The notes under the pieces were generated by a model. That model worked only from the letters and a program-made list of their open reading frames with translations, ran no database searches and was not told the origin of the DNA. DNA of 64,000 bases from a virus: positions 1 to 64,000 of IMG/VR virus record IMGVR_UViG_3300044797_000308. One strand, 5' to 3'. Positions 49,675-57,839 of the stretch are shown here, piece after piece (within the stretch, counting starts at the first letter, position 1; each line of letters begins with the position of its first letter). The position numbers were made by a program, and so were the translations under genes.

Positions 49675-50127
49675 TTATTTGTGGGAAATGACGAGTTTCT
49701 GAGTATCAGCATCGGCTAATTCAGCATTCTCTCTGGCGTAGTCTTCGTCCAATTTTTTCTGCATCGATAGATCGTCCGAAATTTTGAGCTCATCATATTC
49801 AACCTGCTCAATGCTTAGTATAGATCGTCCTCTAGATGGGATAGCCGACTCTCTCAAAAATGGTATTCTTTCTTTATCGATAGCTGGCGGTGGTAGGTCT
49901 CGCACCAATATTTTATCTCGTTTCTTGAAAATAGAACCGGACTCTCTGGACTTAATTAGTTGTTCCAAGGTAAAATCATAGTGTTTTTTATCCAATAAAT
50001 TCACCGTCCTAAACGCCTTAATGTTGATAGCTAAGTCAGCTAACGTGACATTTCTATCAGAAGCATTGGTGACCCAAAATTCTGGTTTTGGAGGAGTTTT
50101 CATACACTCTAATGTAAGTATATTCAT
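49675..50127 (-). CDS. hypothetical protein, minus-strand operon
   Basis: 150 residues (or 142 from the second Met at 50103, MKTPPKPEFWVTN). The N-terminal half has strands (FWVTNASDRNVTLADLAINI), the middle KRDKILVRDLPPPAI, and the C-terminal part is acidic and helical. It lies back to back with the + strand gene at 50153. No catalytic motif. Because such DUF-like proteins occur beside tail genes, a virion role is possible but unproven. Confidence 0.55.
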   Translation of the reverse strand: MNILTLECMKTPPKPEFWVTNASDRNVTLADLAINIKAFRTVNLLDKKHYDFTLEQLIKSRESGSIFKKRDKILVRDLPPPAIDKERIPFLRESAIPSRGRSILSIEQVEYDELKISDDLSMQKKLDEDYARENAELADADTQKLVISHK

Positions 50128-50152
50128 AATTAGTCATAATAGCAGAGGAACA

Positions 50153-50713
50153 ATGACATACTGCTTTAATTATACTCCTGGCCAACTAGTTACTTTCTAT
50201 CAGGAAGTTAAGGACGGCTATGATCAGCGCACGGATGACGGATATATCCCAGTCGTAACCAGAATTATTGTTCCTGGTTTCACTTTGGCTTGCGATTACC
50301 CGCGAACCATGACTCGCATAGATGTAGGTCTGTTTTACTTCCAATTTTTGCTTCCTAATGGGGCTTCCGCAGTGGGAACTTATTTTGTAGATATTATTTA
50401 TATGAATCCAGATACGGGACTATTGGTCAATGCGTCTCGTCAGATTGTGGTAACGGCACCTTTCGGTAATTTTGGCTTGACTCCGGGCGGTTTGGGCGGC
50501 CCGCCAATTCATCCGCCACCACCTTGCCATTTCCCTCCAGAACCAGATTGCCATCATGATCACCATGAGCGTCCCGATCCTTACGATCGTCATGAACATC
50601 ATGATCCGTGTCCGCCCCCTTGTCCCGCGCCATATCCTCATGAACCGCTGCCTCTTGGTCCCCGTGGTTTCGTTAGAAATCCACATCGTCCTTTCCGAGG
50701 CGGTGGAAGATAA
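50153..50713 (+). CDS. virion protein with His/Pro-rich C-terminal tail
   Basis: 186 residues from ATG 50153, chosen for its AGAGGAACA site; the frame also opens at 50021 in opposition to the divergent gene. Residues 1-115 are a beta sandwich with an Ig-like look (RTMTRIDVGLFYFQFLLPNG), similar in style to the protein at 51567. Residues 116-186 are Pro-, His- and Cys-rich (CHFPPEPDCHHDHHERPD and more), a potential metal-binding tail. The last 41 bases are shared with the convergent endonuclease gene. Confidence 0.6.
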   Translation: MTYCFNYTPGQLVTFYQEVKDGYDQRTDDGYIPVVTRIIVPGFTLACDYPRTMTRIDVGLFYFQFLLPNGASAVGTYFVDIIYMNPDTGLLVNASRQIVVTAPFGNFGLTPGGLGGPPIHPPPPCHFPPEPDCHHDHHERPDPYDRHEHHDPCPPPCPAPYPHEPLPLGPRGFVRNPHRPFRGGGR

Positions 50714-51524
50714 ATTTTTCTCTTTTCCTGTCCAACCATATGGTGGCATCTTTATATAAAAAATCATATATTTTTTTAACTACTTTATTGCCACTATACG
50801 ACAGTGAAAAAACATTATTTTTTACCACCGTTTTATTATAATGTAGCTGACAATTTTTTATTAAAATATTGCGATATTCTTCAACAAAATTTTGTGTTCC
50901 CAGTATATTAAAATGTAATTGTTTAATTGTTCTTCCCGCACTGAGTCCACAATAAGAAATCGAACCATCCCCATCAAAATATCCCCTCATAAAATGGTGC
51001 ACTAATGGATGATTGACTAACCACCCTGGCATCATGTATGTGAAAGTTTTATTTGGAACGATGTTAAATCGTTCCAAATCATCATAAATTTTATCACTTA
51101 CTATTTGTATTTCTACGCACTTATGTGGTGTTTTTATTAGTTTACCTGGTTTGATATTATATTTTTTAATAGGATGATTGCTATTAAAAGATATTTTTAT
51201 TTTTTCTAAATGTGCTAAATCTACGTTTGATAAACATATTTTTAATATTTTTGAGTATTGTCGTTTTTGCAATGAGCCATCAGCGGCAATAAAACCAGCT
51301 AAATAAAAACTTTCAGCATTATCACTATCAAAAATGTTTTCGTTGCACTCATAAATTCCAGTAAAATGTTTGTCATATGATAGTCCATATAATTTCATAT
51401 ATTTGTAAACACTATCAATAGATACGGACAATTTATTTGCAATTTTTTGCATACTACCGAGCGTTTTGTATTCATATTCCAGTATTTCTTTGGTTAGTTT
51501 GTTTTGTAGACGATTTTTGTTCAT
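50673..51524 (-). CDS. LAGLIDADG homing endonuclease
   Basis: 283 residues, minus strand. N-terminal helix-turn-helix-like region (MQKIANKLSVSIDSVYKYM), then LAGLIDADG motifs FYLAGFIAADGS (near residue 72) and HHFMRGYFDGDGS (near residue 180), C-terminal YKDATIWLDRKREKF. Two motifs imply a monomer. AT-rich. The C-terminus overlaps the + strand virion gene by 41 bases, the largest such overlap here. TATATATC lies 7 bases upstream of its start (51531-51538). Confidence 0.93.
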   Translation of the reverse strand: MNKNRLQNKLTKEILEYEYKTLGSMQKIANKLSVSIDSVYKYMKLYGLSYDKHFTGIYECNENIFDSDNAESFYLAGFIAADGSLQKRQYSKILKICLSNVDLAHLEKIKISFNSNHPIKKYNIKPGKLIKTPHKCVEIQIVSDKIYDDLERFNIVPNKTFTYMMPGWLVNHPLVHHFMRGYFDGDGSISYCGLSAGRTIKQLHFNILGTQNFVEEYRNILIKNCQLHYNKTVVKNNVFSLSYSGNKVVKKIYDFLYKDATIWLDRKREKFIFHRLGKDDVDF

Positions 51525-51566
51525 ATCTACTATATATCACGATAGCAATATATTTGGAGACGATAC

Positions 51567-52466
51567 ATGGTTATTAAAGCCAGGGGCGAGCTTATTGAAC
51601 CGACCGAACAGGTTAGGTTAACTGTAAAATTTAAGGATGCCATGGGCCATCCCATCGACACGGATGCCTTTCCTACAATTTCTATAGTTCAGCCGAGTGG
51701 TTTAGTGGCGCTCGTCCAGTCCTCTTCGGGCGTACATCAATTATCGGTTGGAGAGTATGAGTATACTTTCACTGCTCCTATCAATGGCCCGCTTGGTGTA
51801 TGGAACGATATTTGGACAGGTTATATTAATGGATTTTTAGTGCAAACTACTTTTAGTTTTGTGATAATACATACACAAATACCAGCTATCAATAGTGATG
51901 ATAAAATTCATTTAGGTGATGATCCTGGTTTTCATTATTCTGAGTGTGCCCTGCATAACATCAATAAGCTAATGAAGTCTCTCAAAGCCAGGCTTAATAG
52001 CTCGGGTAAAGCCAAATCCTCGGATGCTTACGGCAACACTATTTATGTGGATTGCGATATTTTTTCTGTGGATACCCTAGCCACTTTTATTGCCACTGCC
52101 CTGTGGGACTTCAACCAAGTTCCTTATTTCACTTGGTTTACTTTTGACGAAGACAGCTTCGTAGATCAATTCGGAGAGGTATTGGTAGAAGGTGCTACTT
52201 TATATGCACTAGCTTCTATTGCCTTGATTGAAAGAGGAAGAGAATTTCAACTAACTGATAATGGGTTAAATTTCAATCCTCCGACTGTTAGTGAATTGCT
52301 ACAAACTCAATATAGCACTTTGTTAAGTCACTATTGGGAAAAGCTTAAATACATTAAGAATTCACTCAGACCAAGTCCACGCGGTCTTGGAGTATTCTCA
52401 ATGACAAGTGGTATGAACCCACAGTGGGCACGTTTACGCCACGTCCGTGCTCGTAGATTGTACTGA
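51567..52466 (+). CDS. virion protein with N-terminal Ig-like domain
   Basis: 299 residues. Residues 1-105 form an apparent Ig-like beta sandwich (QVRLTVKFKDAMGHPI, VGEYEYTFTAPINGP, GVWNDIWTGYINGF). The rest is helical (ALHNINKLMKSLKARLNSS), ending in a basic segment (RPSPRGLGVFSMTSG..RARRLY). I recognise this type from tail or neck proteins of large phages but cannot name it. ATG follows TTGGAGACGATAC. Followed by a hairpin and another endonuclease gene. Confidence 0.6.
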   Translation: MVIKARGELIEPTEQVRLTVKFKDAMGHPIDTDAFPTISIVQPSGLVALVQSSSGVHQLSVGEYEYTFTAPINGPLGVWNDIWTGYINGFLVQTTFSFVIIHTQIPAINSDDKIHLGDDPGFHYSECALHNINKLMKSLKARLNSSGKAKSSDAYGNTIYVDCDIFSVDTLATFIATALWDFNQVPYFTWFTFDEDSFVDQFGEVLVEGATLYALASIALIERGREFQLTDNGLNFNPPTVSELLQTQYSTLLSHYWEKLKYIKNSLRPSPRGLGVFSMTSGMNPQWARLRHVRARRLY

Positions 52467-52486
52467 GGGCACGAAGGTTTTTCTAA

Positions 52487-52508
52487 GTGCTGTTATATAA
52501 GTCAGCAC
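52487..52508 (+). promoter_or_regulatory. hairpin between virion gene and endonuclease
   Basis: GTGCTG (52487-52492) pairs with CAGCAC (52503-52508) around a 10-base AT loop, 11 bases before the endonuclease ATG and next to its GAGGAC ribosome-binding site. May limit or time translation of the endonuclease, as leader hairpins do for some phage homing genes. Confidence 0.4.
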
Positions 52509-52518
52509 GAGGACAAAC

Positions 52519-53535
52519 ATGAAAAACAAGCTACTCTCAAAAATTACGCCCGAACAACTCATTCAAGATTTTCAAGAATTAGGTTCAGCAGGTAAAATTG
52601 GTGCTAAATATGGTATCAATACGCAAACTGTTTATACGGCCTTCAAGATTATAAATTATGATTGTCGTACCAGGCAAGATGTTGCATCGGTGGTGACCAA
52701 AGAAATTCTAGAAGAAGCTTACGGCCGTCTTGGCACGCTCAAAGCAGTTGGTCGCGAACTAAAAATAGACCCCGAAAGCGTTAGTCGCTATATGGAAAAA
52801 TTTGACCTTAATTATCAGCATCAAATTATCTATAATTGTGATCAAGAATTCTTTTCAAGAGATAATGAAGAGACATTTTATGTGGCTGGTTTCATTGCTG
52901 CCGATGGTTGTGTGAAAAATAGAAAAAATACCTCTGGAAATATAAGATATGAACTTGGAATTGGATTATCAAGAGAAGATAAGGATTTTCTTGAACAACT
53001 TCGACAGATAATGAAAGCTGAAACTCCTGTTAGAGATTTTTTGGTTAAAAACTCAAAACGTAATCCAAAATGGAATGATTGTTGGAAAAGTGAAATCATT
53101 ATCACCTCCAAGCAAATGTGTGATGATCTATTTCGTTTCGATGTGATCCCGCGCAAAAGCCTTATTTATACGTTTCCTAAATGGATGAAAACGCATCCTC
53201 TCAAACATCATTTTCTCCGTGGGTATAATGACGGAGATGGCAGTTTTTTCATTCCCGAATTACCCGATGGAAAAAAGACCGAACAAGTCCATTTTTCTAT
53301 GCGTGGAACACCCAGTTTTCTCACAGATGCTCGATATATATTGGAACAAGAATGCGATCTCGAAGAACGAGAAAAGGATATTAGAATTTCCAGCGGACAA
53401 GGCGTTCTCGAATATGGTGGAAACGGCGTTACATCCAAAATTGCTGATTACCTCTACCGAGACGCCACCATTTATCTTCCGCGCAAACGAGAGATTGCAA
53501 TGATGGCAAAACAATTTCAGGGACTATTGAAATGA
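52519..53535 (+). CDS. LAGLIDADG homing endonuclease
   Basis: 338 residues, the longest of the four. The N-terminal 100 residues hold two helix-turn-helix-like units (AGKIGAKYGINTQTVYTAF and LKAVGRELKIDPESVSRYM), then LAGLIDADG motifs FYVAGFIAADGC and HHFLRGYNDGDGS, and C-terminal YRDATIYLPRKRE. Closely related in layout to those at 50673 and 54907. Its stop overlaps the next ATG (ATGA 53532-53535). Confidence 0.94.
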   Translation: MKNKLLSKITPEQLIQDFQELGSAGKIGAKYGINTQTVYTAFKIINYDCRTRQDVASVVTKEILEEAYGRLGTLKAVGRELKIDPESVSRYMEKFDLNYQHQIIYNCDQEFFSRDNEETFYVAGFIAADGCVKNRKNTSGNIRYELGIGLSREDKDFLEQLRQIMKAETPVRDFLVKNSKRNPKWNDCWKSEIIITSKQMCDDLFRFDVIPRKSLIYTFPKWMKTHPLKHHFLRGYNDGDGSFFIPELPDGKKTEQVHFSMRGTPSFLTDARYILEQECDLEEREKDIRISSGQGVLEYGGNGVTSKIADYLYRDATIYLPRKREIAMMAKQFQGLLK

Positions 53536-53699
53536 CCACCAAAACACAATACGAAGAACCCTGTTCCCACGACAATCAACCCTGCACTTGGGACAGCGAT
53601 TATTTTTACAGCGTGGAAGAAGACGATGAAATGAGAACGGATCTCTTTTGCGCCAAATGCGGTCGTTTTCGCGATTGGTCAAAAGAGGAACTGCCTTAA
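53532..53699 (+). CDS. small Cys/His protein, probable zinc ribbon
   Basis: 55 residues (MTTKTQYEEPCSHDNQP...). Contains C11, H13, C18 and a later CAKCGRF knuckle, suggesting one small zinc-binding fold. The ATG overlaps the endonuclease stop and its own stop overlaps that of the convergent 2H gene by 4 bases. Acidic; function unknown. Composition is less AT-rich than the endonuclease, consistent with being a resident phage gene. Confidence 0.6.
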   Translation: MTTKTQYEEPCSHDNQPCTWDSDYFYSVEEDDEMRTDLFCAKCGRFRDWSKEELP

Positions 53700-54319
53700 C
53701 GATCTGTCTTCCTGCGTTCGTAAGAAGGTGTTAGAAAATCTTGTAATGGATTACCGGCAATTTTCTCAAAGACCTCTACCTGCTGTAATAACAAGGCATT
53801 CTTTCTTTTTCTGGTCGGCCCTTTGAGGGGGAAAGTAATGAAGATACGATCATCGGCATGATCTCCGCCCCACAGCACCACTTCATTGGCCACGAACTCT
53901 AACTTGGGTTCAATCTTGAAGTCATCGTGGTCTTCTTTGGAGAAAGCCAATGTGATGTGCGGCTTATATTCCTTGAAGGTTTTCTTGTAATCTATTTTGG
54001 CCTTGTCGAAACTCTTGCATAACTTCTTGTGCAGCTCATGTAGCTCTTTGGAATCGATGGGGGCGATGATGGGGATAGGCCCGTCATTGTGTGGCGGGAA
54101 ATGAGAGACCTTGGAGGCCTTCACCAGAAATGGTTTAATATCTACAATGGCCTCGAAGGTGGTTTCGGTGGCCTTACTAATTTCTGAGATAGGCCAGTTA
54201 TCCTCAAAACATAAAATAGTAATATGATATTCAGAAGTGGATTCTCTTTCACCCGGCACTTCTAAGCCTGTGATAAGTCTGCCAACTTCCTGTGGTACGC
54301 GAATTCCCAAAAACGCCAT
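53696..54319 (-). CDS. 2H phosphoesterase (2'-5' RNA ligase-like)
   Basis: 207 residues, minus strand. The two HxT motifs defining 2H phosphoesterases are present: H32-I-T34 in EYHITILCF and H121-I-T123 in YKPHITLAFS, about 90 residues apart as usual. Such enzymes hydrolyse or form 2',3'-cyclic or 2'-5' phosphodiester bonds. Phage members include tRNA-processing enzymes and anti-CBASS Acb1 enzymes that degrade cyclic oligonucleotides; which applies cannot be told here. The C-terminal 50 residues are extra (RKRKNALLLQQVEVFEKIAG). AGAGGTTAAATT precedes the start. Confidence 0.88.
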   Translation of the reverse strand: MAFLGIRVPQEVGRLITGLEVPGERESTSEYHITILCFEDNWPISEISKATETTFEAIVDIKPFLVKASKVSHFPPHNDGPIPIIAPIDSKELHELHKKLCKSFDKAKIDYKKTFKEYKPHITLAFSKEDHDDFKIEPKLEFVANEVVLWGGDHADDRIFITFPLKGPTRKRKNALLLQQVEVFEKIAGNPLQDFLTPSYERRKTDR

Positions 54320-54362
54320 AATTTAACCTCTATCTATAATATGGTTATTTAGCCATATCTAC

Positions 54363-54929
54363 ATGGGTTCCAGTGACAAAGAGAAAATTCCACTTTCTCA
54401 AGTAAAAAAACTACCTTACAAGTCCTTGAACAGGATGATCAAAAAGATGCGCGAGTATCTCAAACACAATGAGACCGTCCAAAATATGTTCAAGGAGTAT
54501 GAAGTGGATATTTCAGAAATAGACTTTATTCCTATGATGTTTGGCAACCTAGATGTGTCTGCTAAAACGGACCACGCAATAATTATATTCAGCTATAAAT
54601 TATTATGTGATGGTGATTTTTTTAAAGATTTTTCTTATGGGGTCCATGAGATAAATCACTGGCTCCAACAAACGACCGGCAAAGAGGCAACTAAAAGTTC
54701 CGATGATGGTGAATATCTTGAAAATCCATTCGAACAAGAGGCATTTACACATCAAGTAGAATATATTAGCGATCAATTCGGCAAGGATGAGGCGGAAAAA
54801 TATGTAGATGATCTTCTTGAACACCACGATGTAGATGATAAAAAAGAAATCGAAGAAAAAAAAGAACTTTTCATGTCCAAGGCTAAAAATATTAAATCTT
54901 TATTGATCAAGTATCAATCAAATATTTGA
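54363..54929 (+). CDS. HExxH zinc metallopeptidase-like protein
   Basis: 188 residues. H95-E-I-N-H99 in YGVHEINHWLQQ fits the HExxH zinc-binding helix, and ENPFEQEAF (E124/E126) downstream fits the third ligand of gluzincin-type enzymes. Residues 1-70 are basic and helical. No signal peptide, so it would act inside the cell or virion. The frame is complete; its end overlaps the convergent endonuclease gene by 23 bases. It is the sort of small minimal protease found in phages, but activity is unproven. Confidence 0.65.
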   Translation: MGSSDKEKIPLSQVKKLPYKSLNRMIKKMREYLKHNETVQNMFKEYEVDISEIDFIPMMFGNLDVSAKTDHAIIIFSYKLLCDGDFFKDFSYGVHEINHWLQQTTGKEATKSSDDGEYLENPFEQEAFTHQVEYISDQFGKDEAEKYVDDLLEHHDVDDKKEIEEKKELFMSKAKNIKSLLIKYQSNI

Positions 54930-55755
54930 TTAAATCATATTTTCGATCTAAATACGTATTTGTAGTGTGATTTTTGTAAAGCCAATGAATTAATAATACG
55001 GCTTCTTTACCATTATATTCTAGATCATAAATTGTCCTATTTTTGAATGGGATATGTAATGATATATCGCAATTTTGATTGATAATTTGCCCAATTCTTG
55101 TTAGACACGAAAGTGTACCATAAAAATTAATTCGGAGATATTCTTTTTTAAATGATATGCTTCCGTCACCATCTAAATACCCCCTGATAAAATCACTAAT
55201 ATATGGACTATTGGTTATAGTTTCTGGAAAAGTATATATTAGTGATTTTGCCGGAATAATGTTGAAAGTAGTTAATGAATTAACCAAATATTTGGAGTGA
55301 AACACAATGACGCTATCTAAACTATCTTTCCAAATTTTTCCGCACCTAATACCACCCTTATTTATTTCTTGTTTAATTTTGGCATCCGATGATAGGCATG
55401 TTCGAAGTTTTATTAGATGATTTTCATCACCTCTCTCTAATCTAACAGTTAAAAAATAACTTCTTGAACTGGATTTGTTCATCACATTACCGTCTGCTGC
55501 AATAAATCCCGCCCAATATAATATTTCGGAAGCATAGGTGGGATTATTATATCGGTCAAAATATTGTTCATCGAGTTTTACTTTTCGTGTAGGTTTGTGA
55601 GAGATCTGATTATCATCAGGAATACGAATTACTTGTCTTGTGGTAATACTATATTTTTGTGATATTTTCTCGATTGATAGCGGCGCCAGATAGTCACGAA
55701 CAATATTGTCCTGAAAATCCTGGCTGTATATTTTTTTTATCCATTTTTGTCCCAT
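54907..55755 (-). CDS. LAGLIDADG homing endonuclease
   Basis: 282 residues from ATG 55755 (MGQKWIKKIYSQDFQ); an upstream TTG at 55794 would lie in the promoter itself. N-terminal helix-turn-helix (LSIEKISQKYSITTRQVIRI), LAGLIDADG motifs LYWAGFIAADGN and DFIRGYLDGDGS, and C-terminal NTYLDRKYDLIKYLID. The C-terminal end overlaps the metallopeptidase-like gene. It is the only endonuclease here with a perfect consensus host-type promoter, which would place the start of transcription within about 5 bases of its start codon. Confidence 0.93.
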   Translation of the reverse strand: MGQKWIKKIYSQDFQDNIVRDYLAPLSIEKISQKYSITTRQVIRIPDDNQISHKPTRKVKLDEQYFDRYNNPTYASEILYWAGFIAADGNVMNKSSSRSYFLTVRLERGDENHLIKLRTCLSSDAKIKQEINKGGIRCGKIWKDSLDSVIVFHSKYLVNSLTTFNIIPAKSLIYTFPETITNSPYISDFIRGYLDGDGSISFKKEYLRINFYGTLSCLTRIGQIINQNCDISLHIPFKNRTIYDLEYNGKEAVLLIHWLYKNHTTNTYLDRKYDLIKYLIDT

Positions 55756-55765
55756 GATACCTAAA

Positions 55766-55794
55766 ATTATAGTCACGATCGCGCCTGATGTCAA
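55766..55794 (-). promoter_or_regulatory. perfect consensus sigma-70 promoter for the LAGLIDADG gene
   Basis: On the minus strand TTGACA (55794-55789), a 17-base spacer, and TATAAT (55771-55766). Both hexamers and the spacing are the bacterial housekeeping optimum. Expected transcription start is near 55759, only a few bases before ATG 55755, so the transcript would be almost leaderless. No other exact match to both boxes was noticed at the gene starts I checked by eye. Confidence 0.75.
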
Positions 55795-55824
55795 GGTTTG
55801 CTAATAAAATTGCATTTCAGCACT

Positions 55825-57804
55825 ATGGTAAAATACGCTAATCCGAGTATGTCTGGTCTCGATCGAGTCGCCTCCTTGGGCGATGGCTATAGTATCAATA
55901 TGAAGTGGTTTCAAGCCTACCCAGAGATTTTCACTAACAAAATCGCTTATCATCTCTATTACTCTACTGCCGAGCTGGATGTTTTTAAGGAAGGCGTTAA
56001 GTATGTCATTATTGAGGGCGGTTGCCTCAGTGCGGATATTATTGATTTGACACCGGGACAAGATTATTGGTTCTCTGTTAGGCCGGTGGAGTATGATCCG
56101 GCCGTTATCACCTTTCTTCCTCAGCTGCCTCGCGCCTATCACAGTGTTAGGTATTATCCTACTAGTATGTTAAGGGAAAACATTAGTGCGACAGATTTAG
56201 TTATTCCACTATTATGCACAGAAGGATTTACCGCCCCCTATGGTATTGTTAAAATTGGTATAGAACTAATTGAGTATTTGGCCATAGATACCGTCAATAA
56301 TACTTTGATTGTTCCACCAGCTAATAGTTCAGGGGCTCATTTGGAATTACAATCCAATGGAAAATATTATTTGCCCGGCCCTAATAATATAGGGCAAGGC
56401 AGTTTGGCTTCTTTGACTTTGGTGACTGATAGCGCGGTGGATGAAACTTGGAGTATCAAGTGCGTAGAGAGTAGGGAAGATGGATACGGCAATCAAGTGC
56501 CCGCCCGATTTGAGGCTATTGGTTCTATCTCGGGTAATCCCACCGATCCTCATGGCAACTATTATATTTGGGAAGCTAACGGACCTATCATCTCTAATGG
56601 TATTTTGAGTTTCTCGGTGGTGGAAACATCTCCTATTTTCAGGCCCTTTATCGTCGATAGTTCTGACTTTGGCGATTATTTTACTGTCCAAACTATTGGT
56701 GCCACTAGCACACCGGGAGGTCGTGGTTTCAATAACACCCCCATCACTGAGCACACCGTTTCTGGTTTTGATGGGTACCAGTGTTGGAGCCCTATTGTTA
56801 GTGAGTTTATTTTTCAAGAAGATTCTGGCTGGGATCAAATCTATGCCTGCCAATCTCGTTTTGAGTATCCGCATTTCCCATTTACTGTGTTAGAAGGATA
56901 TCATCAGGTAGCTCAGGATTATTTGTCTACCAACGACACCGCTGCGGACGCAGCCAATGTTACTTTCCCAGAATACGATTATGCCGGCTATCATAGAACT
57001 GACCCTGTTCAACTGCTCAATGGGACTTGTGTGGGTAGCTATATCGGCGGTCAAATGGGCTGTATTGATGGTTATGGTAATTATAGCATCTATCGTGGTC
57101 TTTCCCTAGAAAACCAGAACACCCAGAGGCAAGATGTTCTGTTATCAGTAACTGGACAGCCTGCTTGTTTGATTAGAAGGGAGCAAACTGGTATCACCTG
57201 CTCTTGTTACTTGGCTTCTAGCGAATATCCAGATGATCGTTGTCCCTTCTGTTATGGCACCAAATTTGTTTTTGGCTATACTCAATATTTCAATCCGCGT
57301 ATGTCGGATGGTCGTATTAAAATTAGATTGGGCCCTACTGCTGAAAACCTTAAAATGTATGAGGCAGGTATGGAATCCGAGTTTCCGGTAGACATGTGGA
57401 CTTTGACCGTACCTACCATTAAGACCAGAGATATTATTGTGACATTTGATCAAGATGATAATGAAAGTTTCCGATATGAAGTGGCTAATGTCACCAGAAA
57501 CAACACTATTCTCGGTTTGGATGGTGGCCAAAAAATGACTACTTTCAGAATTAGAAAGACGGACCCAGCCTATCAAATACGTATCTTCCGAGATACCTCC
57601 GATTTCCCGCAAACTCTCACCACTAGTCTGGCTTTTGCAGTAGGTTTGCCGCCTCATAATCACACTATTCAAGTAAACGAAAAAGTTTTGTCGGTTTGTC
57701 AAGTCAATCAAACCACGGGTGTAGCACAAGGCCATAATCACCCTATCGTTGCGGGGGTCGTTATGCCAGTTTTGTCGCATACCCACGCAATAATCTTACC
57801 GTAA
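55825..57804 (+). CDS. large tail protein with Cys pairs and HxH motifs
   Basis: 659 residues from ATG 55825; TTG 55798 and ATG 55849 are alternatives and none has a good ribosome site. N-terminal 250 residues are fibronectin-like/beta (LTPGQDYWFSVRPVEYDP, YGIVKIGIELIEYL). Residues about 455-485 have a Cys group (CSCYLASSEYPDDRCPFCYG), maybe zinc-binding. The C-terminal 60 residues carry three HxH motifs (HNHTI, HNHPI, HTHAI), which in phage fibres such as T4 gp12 bind metal along a trimer axis. Likely a tail or baseplate component. Confidence 0.7.
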   Translation: MVKYANPSMSGLDRVASLGDGYSINMKWFQAYPEIFTNKIAYHLYYSTAELDVFKEGVKYVIIEGGCLSADIIDLTPGQDYWFSVRPVEYDPAVITFLPQLPRAYHSVRYYPTSMLRENISATDLVIPLLCTEGFTAPYGIVKIGIELIEYLAIDTVNNTLIVPPANSSGAHLELQSNGKYYLPGPNNIGQGSLASLTLVTDSAVDETWSIKCVESREDGYGNQVPARFEAIGSISGNPTDPHGNYYIWEANGPIISNGILSFSVVETSPIFRPFIVDSSDFGDYFTVQTIGATSTPGGRGFNNTPITEHTVSGFDGYQCWSPIVSEFIFQEDSGWDQIYACQSRFEYPHFPFTVLEGYHQVAQDYLSTNDTAADAANVTFPEYDYAGYHRTDPVQLLNGTCVGSYIGGQMGCIDGYGNYSIYRGLSLENQNTQRQDVLLSVTGQPACLIRREQTGITCSCYLASSEYPDDRCPFCYGTKFVFGYTQYFNPRMSDGRIKIRLGPTAENLKMYEAGMESEFPVDMWTLTVPTIKTRDIIVTFDQDDNESFRYEVANVTRNNTILGLDGGQKMTTFRIRKTDPAYQIRIFRDTSDFPQTLTTSLAFAVGLPPHNHTIQVNEKVLSVCQVNQTTGVAQGHNHPIVAGVVMPVLSHTHAIILP

Positions 57805-57808
57805 AATA

Positions 57809-57821
57809 GCCTATCATAGGC
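57809..57821 (+). terminator. short palindrome after the tail gene
   Basis: GCCTATCATAGGC is a 13-base palindrome (5-bp stem, 3-base loop) 5 bases after the stop, followed by ATAATTAA. Small and without a U-run, so a weak hairpin at best. Confidence 0.25.
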
Positions 57822-57839
57822 ATAATTAACCATTCAACT

